From the NCBI GenBank assembly GCA_035771175.1, contig CM069596.1, forward strand, positions 13,535,001-13,599,000: 64,000 bases of DNA, in the 5' to 3' direction. This document shows, one piece after another, positions 35,720 through 46,044 of the stretch. Below the pieces are notes generated by a model. That model was not told the DNA's origin, ran no database searches, and saw only the letters and a list, made by a program, of their open reading frames with translations. The position numbers were made by a program, and so were the translations under genes. The DNA is from Paratinospora sagittata (Eukaryota > Streptophyta > Magnoliopsida > Ranunculales > Menispermaceae). Position 1 is the first letter of the stretch. Every line of letters starts with the position of its first letter.

Positions 35720-35847
35720 TTCTATCCCTGGCACAAAAAAAAAAAAAAAAAAAGAAAAAAAAGAAAAAAAGAATTCAAAACTGTGATTATGAAGTGAACC
35801 ATAGAAAGTTGCATTGCTTAGTGCTTACATAGCCTTGGAGAGTATTT
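34991..35847 (-). other. Intergenic DNA and probable 3' UTR of the ZCCHC9-like gene
   Basis: No coding region seen. A 17-A run (about 35217-35233), a possible minus-strand AATAAA signal at about 35248-35243, a GA microsatellite and an A-rich tract (35737-35775) are present. If the AATAAA is used, the 3' UTR would be about 600 nt and would contain the GA/CT run. That is inference. Confidence 0.45.
35684..35717. repeat. (GA)n microsatellite
   Basis: About 17 uninterrupted GA units, 130 bp downstream of the stop codon of the minus-strand gene and so possibly in its 3' UTR as (CT)n. Confidence 0.95.
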
Positions 35848-38800
35848 TCAGCCCACAAAGTTGACAACTTTGGGTCCTTGTTTCTTCTTTGGTTTTACAT
35901 GATTTTCAACTGCTAATGAAACAGAAGGGTCTTTTGAATGAGTAGTGCTATCCTTGTTACTTTTATCCAGGCCTTCTCCCATAAAATCATCATCAAGATC
36001 ATCCCCACTGGTGAATTTAATCACTTTTGATCTTTCTTGTGATTCACTACCTGCAAAATAAAACCAGTCTCATTGATCAATCTTATTGGAAATAATGCAT
36101 ATTAACCTAAGAAAGATAATATGCTAATTAGTCACTCCAAACAGTAATCCTAGAATTCAAAAGCCTCTTAGTTGTGTTTCTCATTTGCACTTACAGGATA
36201 GAGAAGAAACAAGAAACTGACACCAGTCATGCAGATTTACACTAAAGAACATGTCAGCCTTTCAGGTAAACGAATGTTTAAAGCCACTTAATCACCCACC
36301 TCAAAGATAAATAGATATCATGGAGTAATGGATTTAACAATTAGTGAAAGCATTCCATATACAAGGATTAATAACGTTAAGGGTATTGGAATAAGAACCA
36401 TCTGACAAGCACGTGTGGGTAATTCTACAAGTAGACATGCTCAAGAGCTTCTAAAGAACAGGTAGGAGGAAGACCACTTGACCTTAATTAAAAAGCATGT
36501 GGACGCATCGACGACCAAACCTATCCATGAGCTTCTAAGGAAGAATGGGCAGGACGAAAACCACGCAACCTTACCAATAAAGCAAGTGGAGGCATTTTGA
36601 GGACTAAACCTGCCCATGAGCTTCTAAGGAACGAGTAGGATGAAGACTTCGTGGCCTTACCTGTGAACATATGGAGAAGGTTCGTGGTCCAAACTAATTT
36701 TACAACAACGCTACATGTGTGAATGTTGGAGAAGGTTCTAAAAGCCTTGCAGGACCACAAATAGTCTGATTATAACCAAGTGTCTACCAAACATTTAGGA
36801 GATGGACCTTTGTGGTCCCAGTGGATAAGCATCATGCTTATGGTTCCCTCAAACTCTTGAGCTCTATATATACACTTGATCCGGCCTCTTGAAAAGTATG
36901 GGAAAAATTCTCTCTCCAATAGAATAGTGTACAATTCTACCAAGGCTAACTCAAGCATCAAAGTGGATTCAGCAGGTACCACACCGGTGCTTCTAATCAA
37001 TCTCAAGTGTTCTACTTTTGGATATGACAAGTTTAGGGGCCAAAGTCCAACATCAACAATTGGTGCTAACGGTGGGGATCGACATTGACATTGACAAACC
37101 TGCGTAAGGTACTAAGTTTAGGGGCCTACTATTGTAGGTTCAATGCCAAAGACTCAGTCTACATCAAATACATGCCAAAAGGCCTACTGTTGGTGGATTA
37201 AACTTTGGAGATTTAGTTCTACATCGACTATGTGCTCTTCCGAGCTAAGACCCATAAAAAGCTTCATTCCCTAACACTAGCAAAAGGCCTTTTCCCAAGG
37301 AGAAAAATAAAATGAGTGATGCTGGAGATACGGTGGGCGCCAACGCCCATCACCCGACGCTGGCGCCCAACACCGTTGGATGTGTGTGTGCATCACATAC
37401 ATCAACAGTGCTGGGCGTTGGCGCCCATCGTGCATATAGAATTTTTCAAATAAAATCCCTCGAGACCTACTACAAAGGCATTTTCCCACAAGCTTGAGGG
37501 CCCAACATGAGGGCTCACAAGAAGGACAATATCTCACAACGTATGAGGTGGGCCAAAATGAGCTTCACCAAATAAAATATCAAAATTATCCAAGAAATCA
37601 GGTGACAAGGAAATACCAAACAGAAAGGTTAAGCCCCCAAAAATGGTAATATAGATCCACTAGACATATAGAGAAACAATTTATACTGTTCAAGACATGG
37701 ATAAAGAAAATTTTACTGACACAAAACTAAAACTATTAAAATTTATAAGGTTACCTGTATGCGAATCTTCCATTCTTTTTGCGGAGATTTTGTTGCCTTT
37801 GTTAGGGCAATCTTTAGCGTAATGTGTCACCCCACCACATATTTTACAGCAACCACCCTGCAGGAAAACAAATTCAAGCACTGCCATCAGCTTAAAAGCA
37901 AGCAAACATGGTGCAATGAACGTAGATAAATGGACAGAATGAAATATCCACCAGTGGACAGATTATAGATTTACAGTTTGGAGGCAAATGCAACCAACAT
38001 ATGAAACCAACTACTATGCAGCAATTTATACTTAAGGGTCAAATAAAAACACTCTTATCAATAGTGAAAAGTTAAATGACGATAATTTGTTGTGTATATT
38101 CCATTGTACAACTAATTATATCTGATAAGTATTGAAGGCAATATAGACACTTGATGTCAATGCCAGAGAGGGGAATATAGGTTTTTTTTTTTCCCAATAA
38201 AAAAGAGTTCTTTGAATCTGAGTTCCTTATTTTGTTTTTTCTGCAAAATCAGAATTCAATTCTTTAATGCAGATCTTAATGGCATCAGATGAGGGATGTG
38301 TCTGACACTCAGATTTCAAGAGGGTGGATAGTTGTCTTCTGGAATTTTGAGGAAAAAGATCAAGAGTGTAAGACAAAGATTATCTATCCATTTTATGGGG
38401 TTGTTTTTGTTATTTTCCTTGTCCCTCAGTTAGAACCATGGTTCAAAAATTCGCTGAAATTCGGCGATTTTTTTTGGCTTTTTTAACCCCCAAAGTGCGA
38501 AGTGAATGTAAAATAAAAAATGCAAAAATTCACCCAAATAATTCAATAAAATTTGAAAATTTTGAAATTCAATAAACTTCGATAAAATTTTTATTTTTTA
38601 ATTAGAAAATGCAAAAATTTGACAAAAAATTCGATGAAATTTGACAGAGAAGTAAAAAATGTTATTTCATCAATAGAAAACAAAAAAAATACCAATGATT
38701 ATGTATTATTTTCAACTTCATCAACCAACATTTAAAAAATAATATAACAAGCTAACAAATTATATAATTTATGGGATATGCTTTACTAAAAAGGGAAGAA

Positions 38801-41800
38801 AAGAAGCAAAATAAATAAAAAAAGTTGAAATAAGATAAAAACTTAAAAATACATTAAAAGAGTTTCTAAAGTCATCTTCTTTTAGTTAACTCTTATAAAA
38901 AAATATAAAAAAGCAATACATTTAAATAATAAACTAATAAATTAAGCATGGTGGAATTCAAAATAGCAAAGTATATAGTCGAGAAGCAAGTCACCACAAA
39001 ATTAAATATCAAAACAAAAAAAAAAGAATTAAGACCAAAAGCCATCATTTCAAATTCATTGACCCACTTAACAAGATTAATTTTGTCAGGTCACTTATGG
39101 GTATTTTCATGTATTAAAAGTGTCTATTTATATTAGTTTTTAGCTTATACTACAATAAATTTAGATATTTAAACATATATGCAAAAATTCTCTAAATTTT
39201 TCTAATTTAGTGAATTTTTACAAAAATTCTCCATGTCCAATTAAACTTCTCCGAATTAATTCAAATTTTTAAACTTCTCCGAAGTCAAGGGCGAAGTCGA
39301 ATTTTCAATCCTTGATCAGAACATGAGAGGTGTCATACGATCCAAGTTCTCTCAAATCCATTTGTGTTTGTTTTCTTGCGCACCTTGAGTTCTCATAAAA
39401 AATTAAGATTTAATATTTTATCTCTTGCATAATTCCATTACTACTAATATAGGTGATATTACATGTGAAACTTAATGAACCAAACTATGCCTCACTCACA
39501 TTAGCAATGCTGCACACGTAATGAGAACAAACTAGAGCACTGTGGTCTCTGTTCCAGAACTACAAGGAGATATCACAGCTAATACTGTTTCTGCAACAGT
39601 TTTAGGAGTTCAAACAAAGAGATGACAGAAAAATTTGATATAAATTTATACAGTATAGTTGTATACTTATTTTGCACAGCTTTTTGAATTGGATCATTGT
39701 TCAAACTTCAAAGCAATATCATAATTACACAATAAAAGGGTCATATAAGTGGACAAAAGACGGAAAGGATCATTAAAAGATTCTCTACCAATATTTCTCT
39801 GCTTCTTCTACAGAAGTAGAAATCATATTCTAATGTGCAGATTGCAATGTACATAATTATCAAAATCATGAACCGGCATTGCATTGTTTGGGAATTTGGC
39901 GAATTGAATAGAGATTTAAATCAATGAATCGTAAGATTCATGAACCTTACATGTATTGTATAAAAAACACAAACATAGACACACAGGATACAATTTCAGT
40001 TTGGATAAGCGGTCATTTTCATAATAATTGAAGATCTAAAATAGAATTTAACTGAGAAAGCAAAAGAATTAAATTAATTGAAAAATAAATATCACTAGAA
40101 ACACAAAAATTATGCTAACAGTACCTTTGGAATAGGATTTAACTGAGAAGCAAAAGAATTAAATTAATTGAAAAATAAATATCACTAGAAACACAAAAAT
40201 TGTGCTAACAGTACCTTTGGATAAATACCATGTGTATTTTTTGGGCAGTTCTTACTTAGGTGACCACGCTCATTACAGATAAAGCAGTTTGCAAATTTTG
40301 TACCCCCTGAATTGTCAAAGAAAGGAATCACGAAGTCAGTAATATCATCAAGGCACAAAAGTACTATGTTGACTTCAAATTCTGATAGCAACATCAACAA
40401 TATTTAAAGATTACAAATGGGCCTGAGCTAACTAGGAAGTACATACAAATTTAGAACGAACAATCAAGTACAAACAGGCGAAAACTAATAAAAATAAAAC
40501 ATAGGTAACATCAAAGAATTTGGACCAGAGAAGATGCTCTCCATAAATAAAAAAATTAAAAGCTAAATCAAAAGAAAATTGCACAAAATGTTACATGTAA
40601 AACGTATATTTAGTGGAATCTTTCATAAACACTGAACGACAAAGTAAAGAACTTTGTATGTAAACTTCACCTTTAGGCAATTTTTTTCCCCTTCTCTAAT
40701 TAGTATCTCTTGTTCAAACTATAGAACTTATTTCTCCAGACCTACCAAACTACCACTAAATGGTAGCATATAAATTTAACACATCGGAAGAACTGAGAGC
40801 TAAAAGTTTATTGACCATTTAACAGAATTACCCAGAGAAGATCTAAATCAGGAAGTAGCTGTTATACAACTAAAATCCTCAGAATCAGAACACATGTTTT
40901 CAATCAACGCCTTTTTCCAAAATTCTTAATCACTGGATACAAAGAAGAAGAGACTTACGGATAATCACTACTTCACTCATTTGTAAAGCACTTGCAATGA
41001 AGTTTATGCGGGTCTCGGGAACATGGAGTGTGCCAATTGAAATTCCATTGCACTTTCACCGGGAAATTTGTTTGCAGATGTAATAATCACCTGGATTCTA
41101 TAGTGAACAATTAGATCAATATGGATCCAATACAAGCGTTCAGAAAGAGGGACACTCATGCATTGGGTTGCCCTCTTTCAGAATATTGATTCTTCGCCCT
41201 GGCTAAGGAGTTTCAAACAGTTCAACTGCTGAGTTATCCACCCTTATTATTCTTATATCAGCTCGGAAACTCTTTTCACTAATATATTTACTATGTCATG
41301 CTTCTATTACACCACAAAATTCACAGTTTACTCCAAGCAACAAGTACTTTGAAATAAAAAGAAAAAAAAATAAAAAAGGAACCATAAATCAACATATGCA
41401 AAATTAAGTTAAAAAAAAATTAAAAAAAAAGAAGAGAGCCACATACCATCTTGAAGAGGCTGAGGGCATTTAGAAAGGGAATGTCCAGATTCTCCACAAT
41501 TGTAGCAGAGTTTTTTCTCCTCTATCTCCTCACTCCTGTTTGGACAATTCTTCAAACTATGCCCACGTCGACGACAATGTAAGCATATCTGCAACATTAA
41601 TCATTCCAAATAGAAAGTCACCATTTCTGTACTTCCAACAACAATCAATTGGAACAAAAGCTAAAAATTTACACACCAGCTTATTTTGAGCTCAAAAATA
41701 TCAAATAAAACCTAGTTCTATGATTAGGGCCTAAAACCGACTATGGGCCAAAAAGAAAAAAGCAAGAACCAAACCCACCTTGATCTGAACAGCCCAGAAA

Positions 41801-42400
41801 AATGCCAAAGCAGAACGAGTAACTTAACAATCACTCATAGCTATATTCAAGTGTTCAAGACCTTAACTTTCTATTATTGAAGGATACACGTATATCTAAA
41901 TAACTATGTTATTTTTTCTTCAATTAAGAGAAAACCCAGAAGTTTAACTAACAAGCAAGGAAAAAAACAATCTAGAATAAAAGAAAATTAAAAAAAAAAA
42001 TCCCAAATAATATTTAAGATCAAAACCCAGTTCTTATTTGACTAAGAGAATGCCAAAATAAATCTTAAAAAAAATAATAATAAACCTTGTTCTTTTCCCA
42101 CTGAGCCTTTTGAGGGCAAAGCTTGGCAATATGATCTTCGGCTTTGCAAATGAAGCAGCTTTCGCCAGGTCTCATTCCAGGGACTCTAAGAGGGTGTTTT
42201 TTGAAGGGTTTTTGGTGGCCAGAATTTTTCAGGGTTTTGGGCCCTTTTAGGTCTCTTTTCTTGGGCTTTAGCTTGTTCTTCTTCTTATTTTTCTTCGAAT
42301 TTTCAGGGTCTTTTGGGGGAGTGGGTTCTGGCTTTGGAAACAGTTCTGGGTGTTCTGCTTTGTATCGTTTGCGTGCTAATTTCTGCCTTTTGCTCACCAT
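35848..42400 (-). CDS. CCHC zinc-knuckle protein, ZCCHC9-like (5 exons, 284 aa)
   Basis: Exons on the minus strand are 42400-42086, 41588-41447, 40306-40215, 37857-37755 and 36050-35848 (855 nt with stop). All introns are GT-AG and all phases join without a frame break. The start is the ATG at 42400 (MVSKRQKLARKRYKAEH); upstream in frame there is only a TTG. The N-terminal ~80 residues are Lys/Pro-rich and basic. Five CCHC knuckles (Cx2Cx4Hx4C) lie at about residues 82-95, 107-120, 133-146, 160-173 and 187-200. The tail is acidic then basic, ending QGPKVVNFVG. Knuckle order, the THGIYPKGGCCKICG segment and the PKVVNF end resemble animal ZCCHC9 and plant 'zinc knuckle (CCHC-type) family' proteins. 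The likely role is nucleic-acid, probably RNA, binding; function beyond that is not shown. It appears intact. Confidence 0.92.
36445..36700. repeat. Tandem ~85-bp repeat in intron 4
   Basis: Three imperfect copies start with GAGCTTCTAA at 36445, 36529 and 36618 (steps of 84 and 89 bp), each containing AGGACGAAAACCAC-like and ACCAAACCTATCCAT-like stretches. They sit at the left of the LTR-like sequence in intron 4 and may be part of its U3. Confidence 0.75.
36700..37240 (+). mobile_element. Gypsy-type LTR end and primer site inside intron 4
   Basis: A TATA box (CTCTATATATACACTTG, about 36863-36879) is followed by ~180 bp ending AGTCCAACATCAACA, then ATTGGTGCTAACGGTGGGGA (from about 37056), which matches the primer-site style of the Tat element at 6577. 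No coding follows. The left boundary is uncertain; it may start at the repeat block before 36700 or near TGACAAGCACGTG at 36402. It is in the opposite orientation to the host gene. Confidence 0.55.
37334..37427. repeat. Perfect 16-bp inverted repeat, GC-rich
   Basis: TGGGCGCCAACGCCCA at 37334-37349 and its exact reverse complement TGGGCGTTGGCGCCCA at 37412-37427, with a related partial copy CGCTGGCGCCCAA near 37358 between them. The surroundings are AT-rich. It lies in intron 4 downstream of the LTR-like segment. Confidence 0.9.
38440..39313. mobile_element. Possible MITE-like insertion in intron 3
   Basis: The ends are roughly inverted: GGTTCAAAAATTCGCTGAAA at 38440 and, on the minus strand from 39313, GGATTGAAAATTCGACTTCG. 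The interior is very AT-rich with repeated AAATTCG/GAAATTT phrases and no coding. The ends are imperfect and I could not define a target duplication, so this is tentative. Confidence 0.35.
40040..40220 (-). repeat. 91-bp tandem duplication spanning the exon 3 splice donor
   Basis: 40040-40130 and 40131-40220 are near-identical copies differing at a few bases (GAGAAAGC/GAGAAGC, TTATGC/TTGTGC). Each contains the minus-strand segment CCAAAG|GTACTGTTAGC, that is the end of exon 3 and its donor. The reading frame supports use of the donor at 40215/40214. The copy at about 40125 is a potential decoy. Confidence 0.9.
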
Positions 42401-42600
42401 CTTCCTTTCTGTCAATGCTTTCTCCTATAGAAAAACAGACGAAGCAGAAAATCCACAAGTTCAAGTATGCAATGAAGCGAAGAAACTCAGACTACAAAAA
42501 GTGAGAACAAAGAACAGGAACAAAACGGAGATCTGAAAGGAGGATGTTCAGCTCGCCGATTTCTTTTTTCTTTTTATTACTCTTTTTATTTCTATGACAT
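42401..42600 (-). promoter_or_regulatory. 5' leader and proximal upstream region of the ZCCHC9-like gene
   Basis: A stretch upstream of the ATG at 42400 on the minus strand, A-rich when read on plus (GAAGCGAAGAAACTCAG...). No convincing TATA box was found. Transcription start cannot be placed. Confidence 0.35.
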
Positions 42601-43566
42601 CCGCGTGATTTTTGTATTAGGGGAATTTTGAGATTAGGCCATTAAAAATAATAGAATTTAGTGTTATTAGTTTTTTAATAGCAAAAGGGATTTTATCTGA
42701 GCCTTGAAATATTTGCTTTTTTTGTTATTTCTTTGAAGATTATGGTTATTGTAGATGAAATAATGGTTAAAAAAACTCAAGAGATTTCTTACTCTCCAAG
42801 AAATCATGGTGTATATATGTACCAAGAATCACATGGAACTTACCCATTTTTGCTCATTAGTTTGGAAACACTAATGTTTGAGTTAAATGTTGATTAATGG
42901 ATTTAGAACCAAGATTTAAAGGGTTATTTAACTCAACACCCAGATTACCCAAAACTTGGCTACTAACAAAGGGTTTTGGAAATCAAACCCTTTTAATAAC
43001 ATGATGAGATGGGGAGAACCATTCTCAAGGATTAAATGAAGGTTGATTGGGCTCGTTTATGTGGGAAATCAATTAAGGATGGTATGTTTGAAGTAAGGAA
43101 CCGACGAAGTAAGGGGTCAAGGTTCCCAAGACGGTGAACTAGTTGGTAACGGTATCATCGTTGGTAACGGTATCATCGTGAGTAGATTCTATTCTTCCAT
43201 CATATGCATATCATCATAGCTATAACAATTGTTTTATATCATGAATCGTATTTATATGCTAGTGAATGACATTAGCATGATGATGAGTTAGATATTTATA
43301 TATATTTTGAGTAGGTTTTAGATGATTTTGAGGTTAGTTTATTCATTTATTAGGTTGGTTTATGTTAGTTTTGATTTAGTTATTAGTTTAGTCATTTTTT
43401 TATATATGATGCTTTATTTCGGTTTTTACATTTATAAGTTGGTTAAGTTGATTATATAAGTGTGCTACTCGTTAGTTTTGCTTTGTTTTGTAGGTGTTTA
43501 GATATTGTAAAAGTTGATTTGGATGATGGAAACATGTTACATGAAGATGGAATGAAGATACATGAA
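42601..43566. other. Non-coding sequence left of element G
   Basis: No ORF with a known motif. It contains a short direct repeat GTTGGTAACGGTATCATCGT (two copies near 43143-43180) and AT-rich text. Its right part and 60954 onward were continuous before element G inserted (duplication CATAC), and together may be an old gypsy-type LTR. Confidence 0.4.
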
Positions 43567-43571
43567 CATAC

Positions 43572-45563
43572 TGTTAATCTAATTGCCCTCATGACTCGGA
43601 TGAAAAAATATATTTTGATGATTACAAACCACATTCTGATTATGATAATATATGCATTGCACATCTAATTTTACATGAAGATTCACCCGAAGGCTCGATA
43701 GTGCATGGTGAAAAAGCTATCAAGATCAAACTGAAGACCATAATCGTTCGATGACATATCTTTGTGTTATTAGACCGTGTTTAGGTTGTAGAATCTTTGT
43801 TATCATATGATTCAACAAATGTGCGGTGATTGTATGGTTTAGTCGATTCGATCTTAAAGTATTTTTCATTGATTTTATTGATCACTCAATGAATTTTCAA
43901 ACGGTTGATTTCATTCAAAATACCAAGTGTTTAATATTGTTTTTATCGAGCTTTAAAATGTTGAAAAATATCAAAACTGTTTTAAGTGTCCATCAGGACG
44001 CTAATGTCTCAGCAGCGCCCTCCTTTACTTGGTTAGTCAGGACGCTGATAAAGTTCTAGGTTAAAAATGTAATTATCTATCAGGACGCTTACGTCTTGAG
44101 TAGTGCCCTCATTGATTCAACCAAATGAACTTATCAGGACACTGATTGAATATCAACTTGCTGATTGAACTTAAGTATTTCATGTATCAGGAAGCTTACG
44201 GTTCAGTAGCGCCCTTATGTTATTTTGTTTTTAAAACGAGTCAGCACGCTCATCGTTCAACACTTAAGGACGTTGATAGTGCATTTGTTGGGGTCACTTA
44301 TCTACCAGGATGCTTACGTTCAAGTAGCGCCCTCATAAGAACCAACTATGTAACTCATCAGGACACAAATTGAATAGTAGCATACTCATCGTTTTTATGG
44401 TTTTAAAAGTCTTAAGTAAGTCAAGACGCTTACGTTCAAGTAACGCCCTCCCTTCATAGTTCAGTAGGATGCTCACGTTGTTTGAGCGCCCTCAAGAAAC
44501 AAAATGACAAAAGTTGGCTTTGCGCGTCAAGACATTGATTGACTAATTAGGACGCTAATCCAACACTGTCATAAAAGCTGTCAACTGTACACTTTTTTCA
44601 GATTACTTTTTTAGAACTTTTTGAACCTTTTTAGAACGTTTTAAAACTTTACCAGAACATTCTATTGTCATGAATGATCATAAGATTTAGGTATTGTTGT
44701 CGTAATTGCACAGACTGAATCAATCCTTTTCGAGAAAGAATGTATTCGTTGATTTTGAAATAACTTTGTGCGCCAAAACATTCTTGAAACATGTTCAAGT
44801 CCAAAGCGCCATTGTTATCTCTATATATATGCTACCTTAGAGCATTTGAAAACACAGAACAAAAACGAGAAAACTGATAACTTATTCTTCAAATCTTTGA
44901 ACAGTTTTTACTTGTGCAAATACGCTTGAAAGTTATAATTCTATTCGCTGCATAAACTCTTGATACTTTGAAATATTCTAGATTTGTCGATTTTCATTCA
45001 ATATCTTTTCAAAATCCATTGAAGAAGAAGAGAGCTTTTCGAACCTTTTATTTCAGCTACACTTCATTATATACTTTGTTGAATCTGTGGTAACAGAAGG
45101 TTCAATCCAAAAGCTTTGTAAGTATTCCTTTGATTATGAGTAAAGAAAATCATATCTCAATCTTGTATCTCGGTTATTGGTGACTGGTTAGTCACTGGAA
45201 ATAGAGCAAGTGTTGCTCGGTGTGTCAAGGTTGTTCTCAAGCCTGTGAAGTTGAGAAACGGTCAAGGTTGTTCTCAAGCTTGTGAAGTTGAGAAAGTGTA
45301 AATGGTTTGATCTTCACCTGTAAGAAGATATGTTAGTGGAGTTTGGACAAATCCTAATTGAGGAGGTTAGGTAGTGGATGTAGGCACGACTGAACCACTA
45401 TAAATCTTGTGTGCATTGTTAGCTAGTTGCTTTCATTATTGTCATTAAGCTATCTTTGTCATATCTTGCTTAACCTGCTTTCATATTTTTACCATTTTAA
45501 AAGAAAGGTATTAATCTGCTAAGTGTCCAATTCACCCCCCTCTCAGACACATCTGCGCTAACA
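43572..45563 (+). repeat. 5' LTR of element G
   Basis: From TGTTAATCTAATTGCCCTC to CTGCGCTAACA (1992 bp). Palindrome-unit array (GGACGCTTAC..GTAGCGCCCTC) at about 43990-44560. TATA box CTATATATATGC at 44821. The 3' part repeats GTCAAGGTTGTTCTCAAGC. Confidence 0.93.
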
Positions 45564-45616
45564 ATTGGTATCTAAGCGGGTTAACCATCAAAGTATCTAA
45601 CAATCTTTGATTAAGA

Positions 45617-46039
45617 ATGGCAGGACAAAATGTTAAAAATGCTTAGCTCTCAGGTGAAGGGAACTCCACCTACCAGCCACTCTTGTTCAAGGGAGATAAC
45701 TATTTACATTGAAAAACCAAGATTAGATTCTACCTTAAAGCCCAAGACTTAAAAATGTGGGATATTGTGACAAACGACTGTCCAATACCTACAAAGATAG
45801 TAGAAGGTGTTGTTGTCCCTAAAGAGTTGGATGAATGGACTGCTAAAGAAAATAAGAATGAGTTGTTAAACAACCAAGCTGTAAACATATTATTCTGCAG
45901 TTTATCGGTTAGAGAATTCAATAGATTAGCGCGTGTGAAAATTTGGGAAAGATTAGAGGTAGCCCATGAAGGAACTTTGCAAGTTAAAAAGGCAAAACTC
46001 CAAATGTTAGTTGAAAAATATGAGACCTATAGGATGGAC
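45617..46039 (+). pseudogene. gag: Element G gag, N-terminal part
   Basis: ATG at 45617 (MAGQNVKNA, then a stop), followed by LLFKGDNYLH, KMWDIVTNDCPIPTK, KELDEWTAKE and IWERLEVAHEGTLQVKKAK, the copia gag core. The frame is cut at YRMDE by element A (46045) and resumes after its second LTR at 55103, consistent with a simple insertion with five-base duplication GAAAC. Confidence 0.88.
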
Positions 46040-46044
46040 GAAAC

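Noticed and set aside
36521..37030. Two minus-strand frames of 79 and 86 codons in intron 4
   Set aside because: They overlap LTR-like DNA and tandem repeats, have no recognisable motif and do not fit the frame-compatible exon chain.
42400..42415. Alternative upstream start of the ZCCHC9-like gene at 42415
   Set aside because: The upstream codon is TTG; the first in-frame ATG is at 42400 and fits the MVSKRQ-type start expected for the family.
42144..42536. A 130-codon plus-strand frame rich in Phe and Leu
   Set aside because: It is the complement of the Lys-rich exon 1 of the ZCCHC9-like gene; the minus strand has the zinc knuckle and splice sites.
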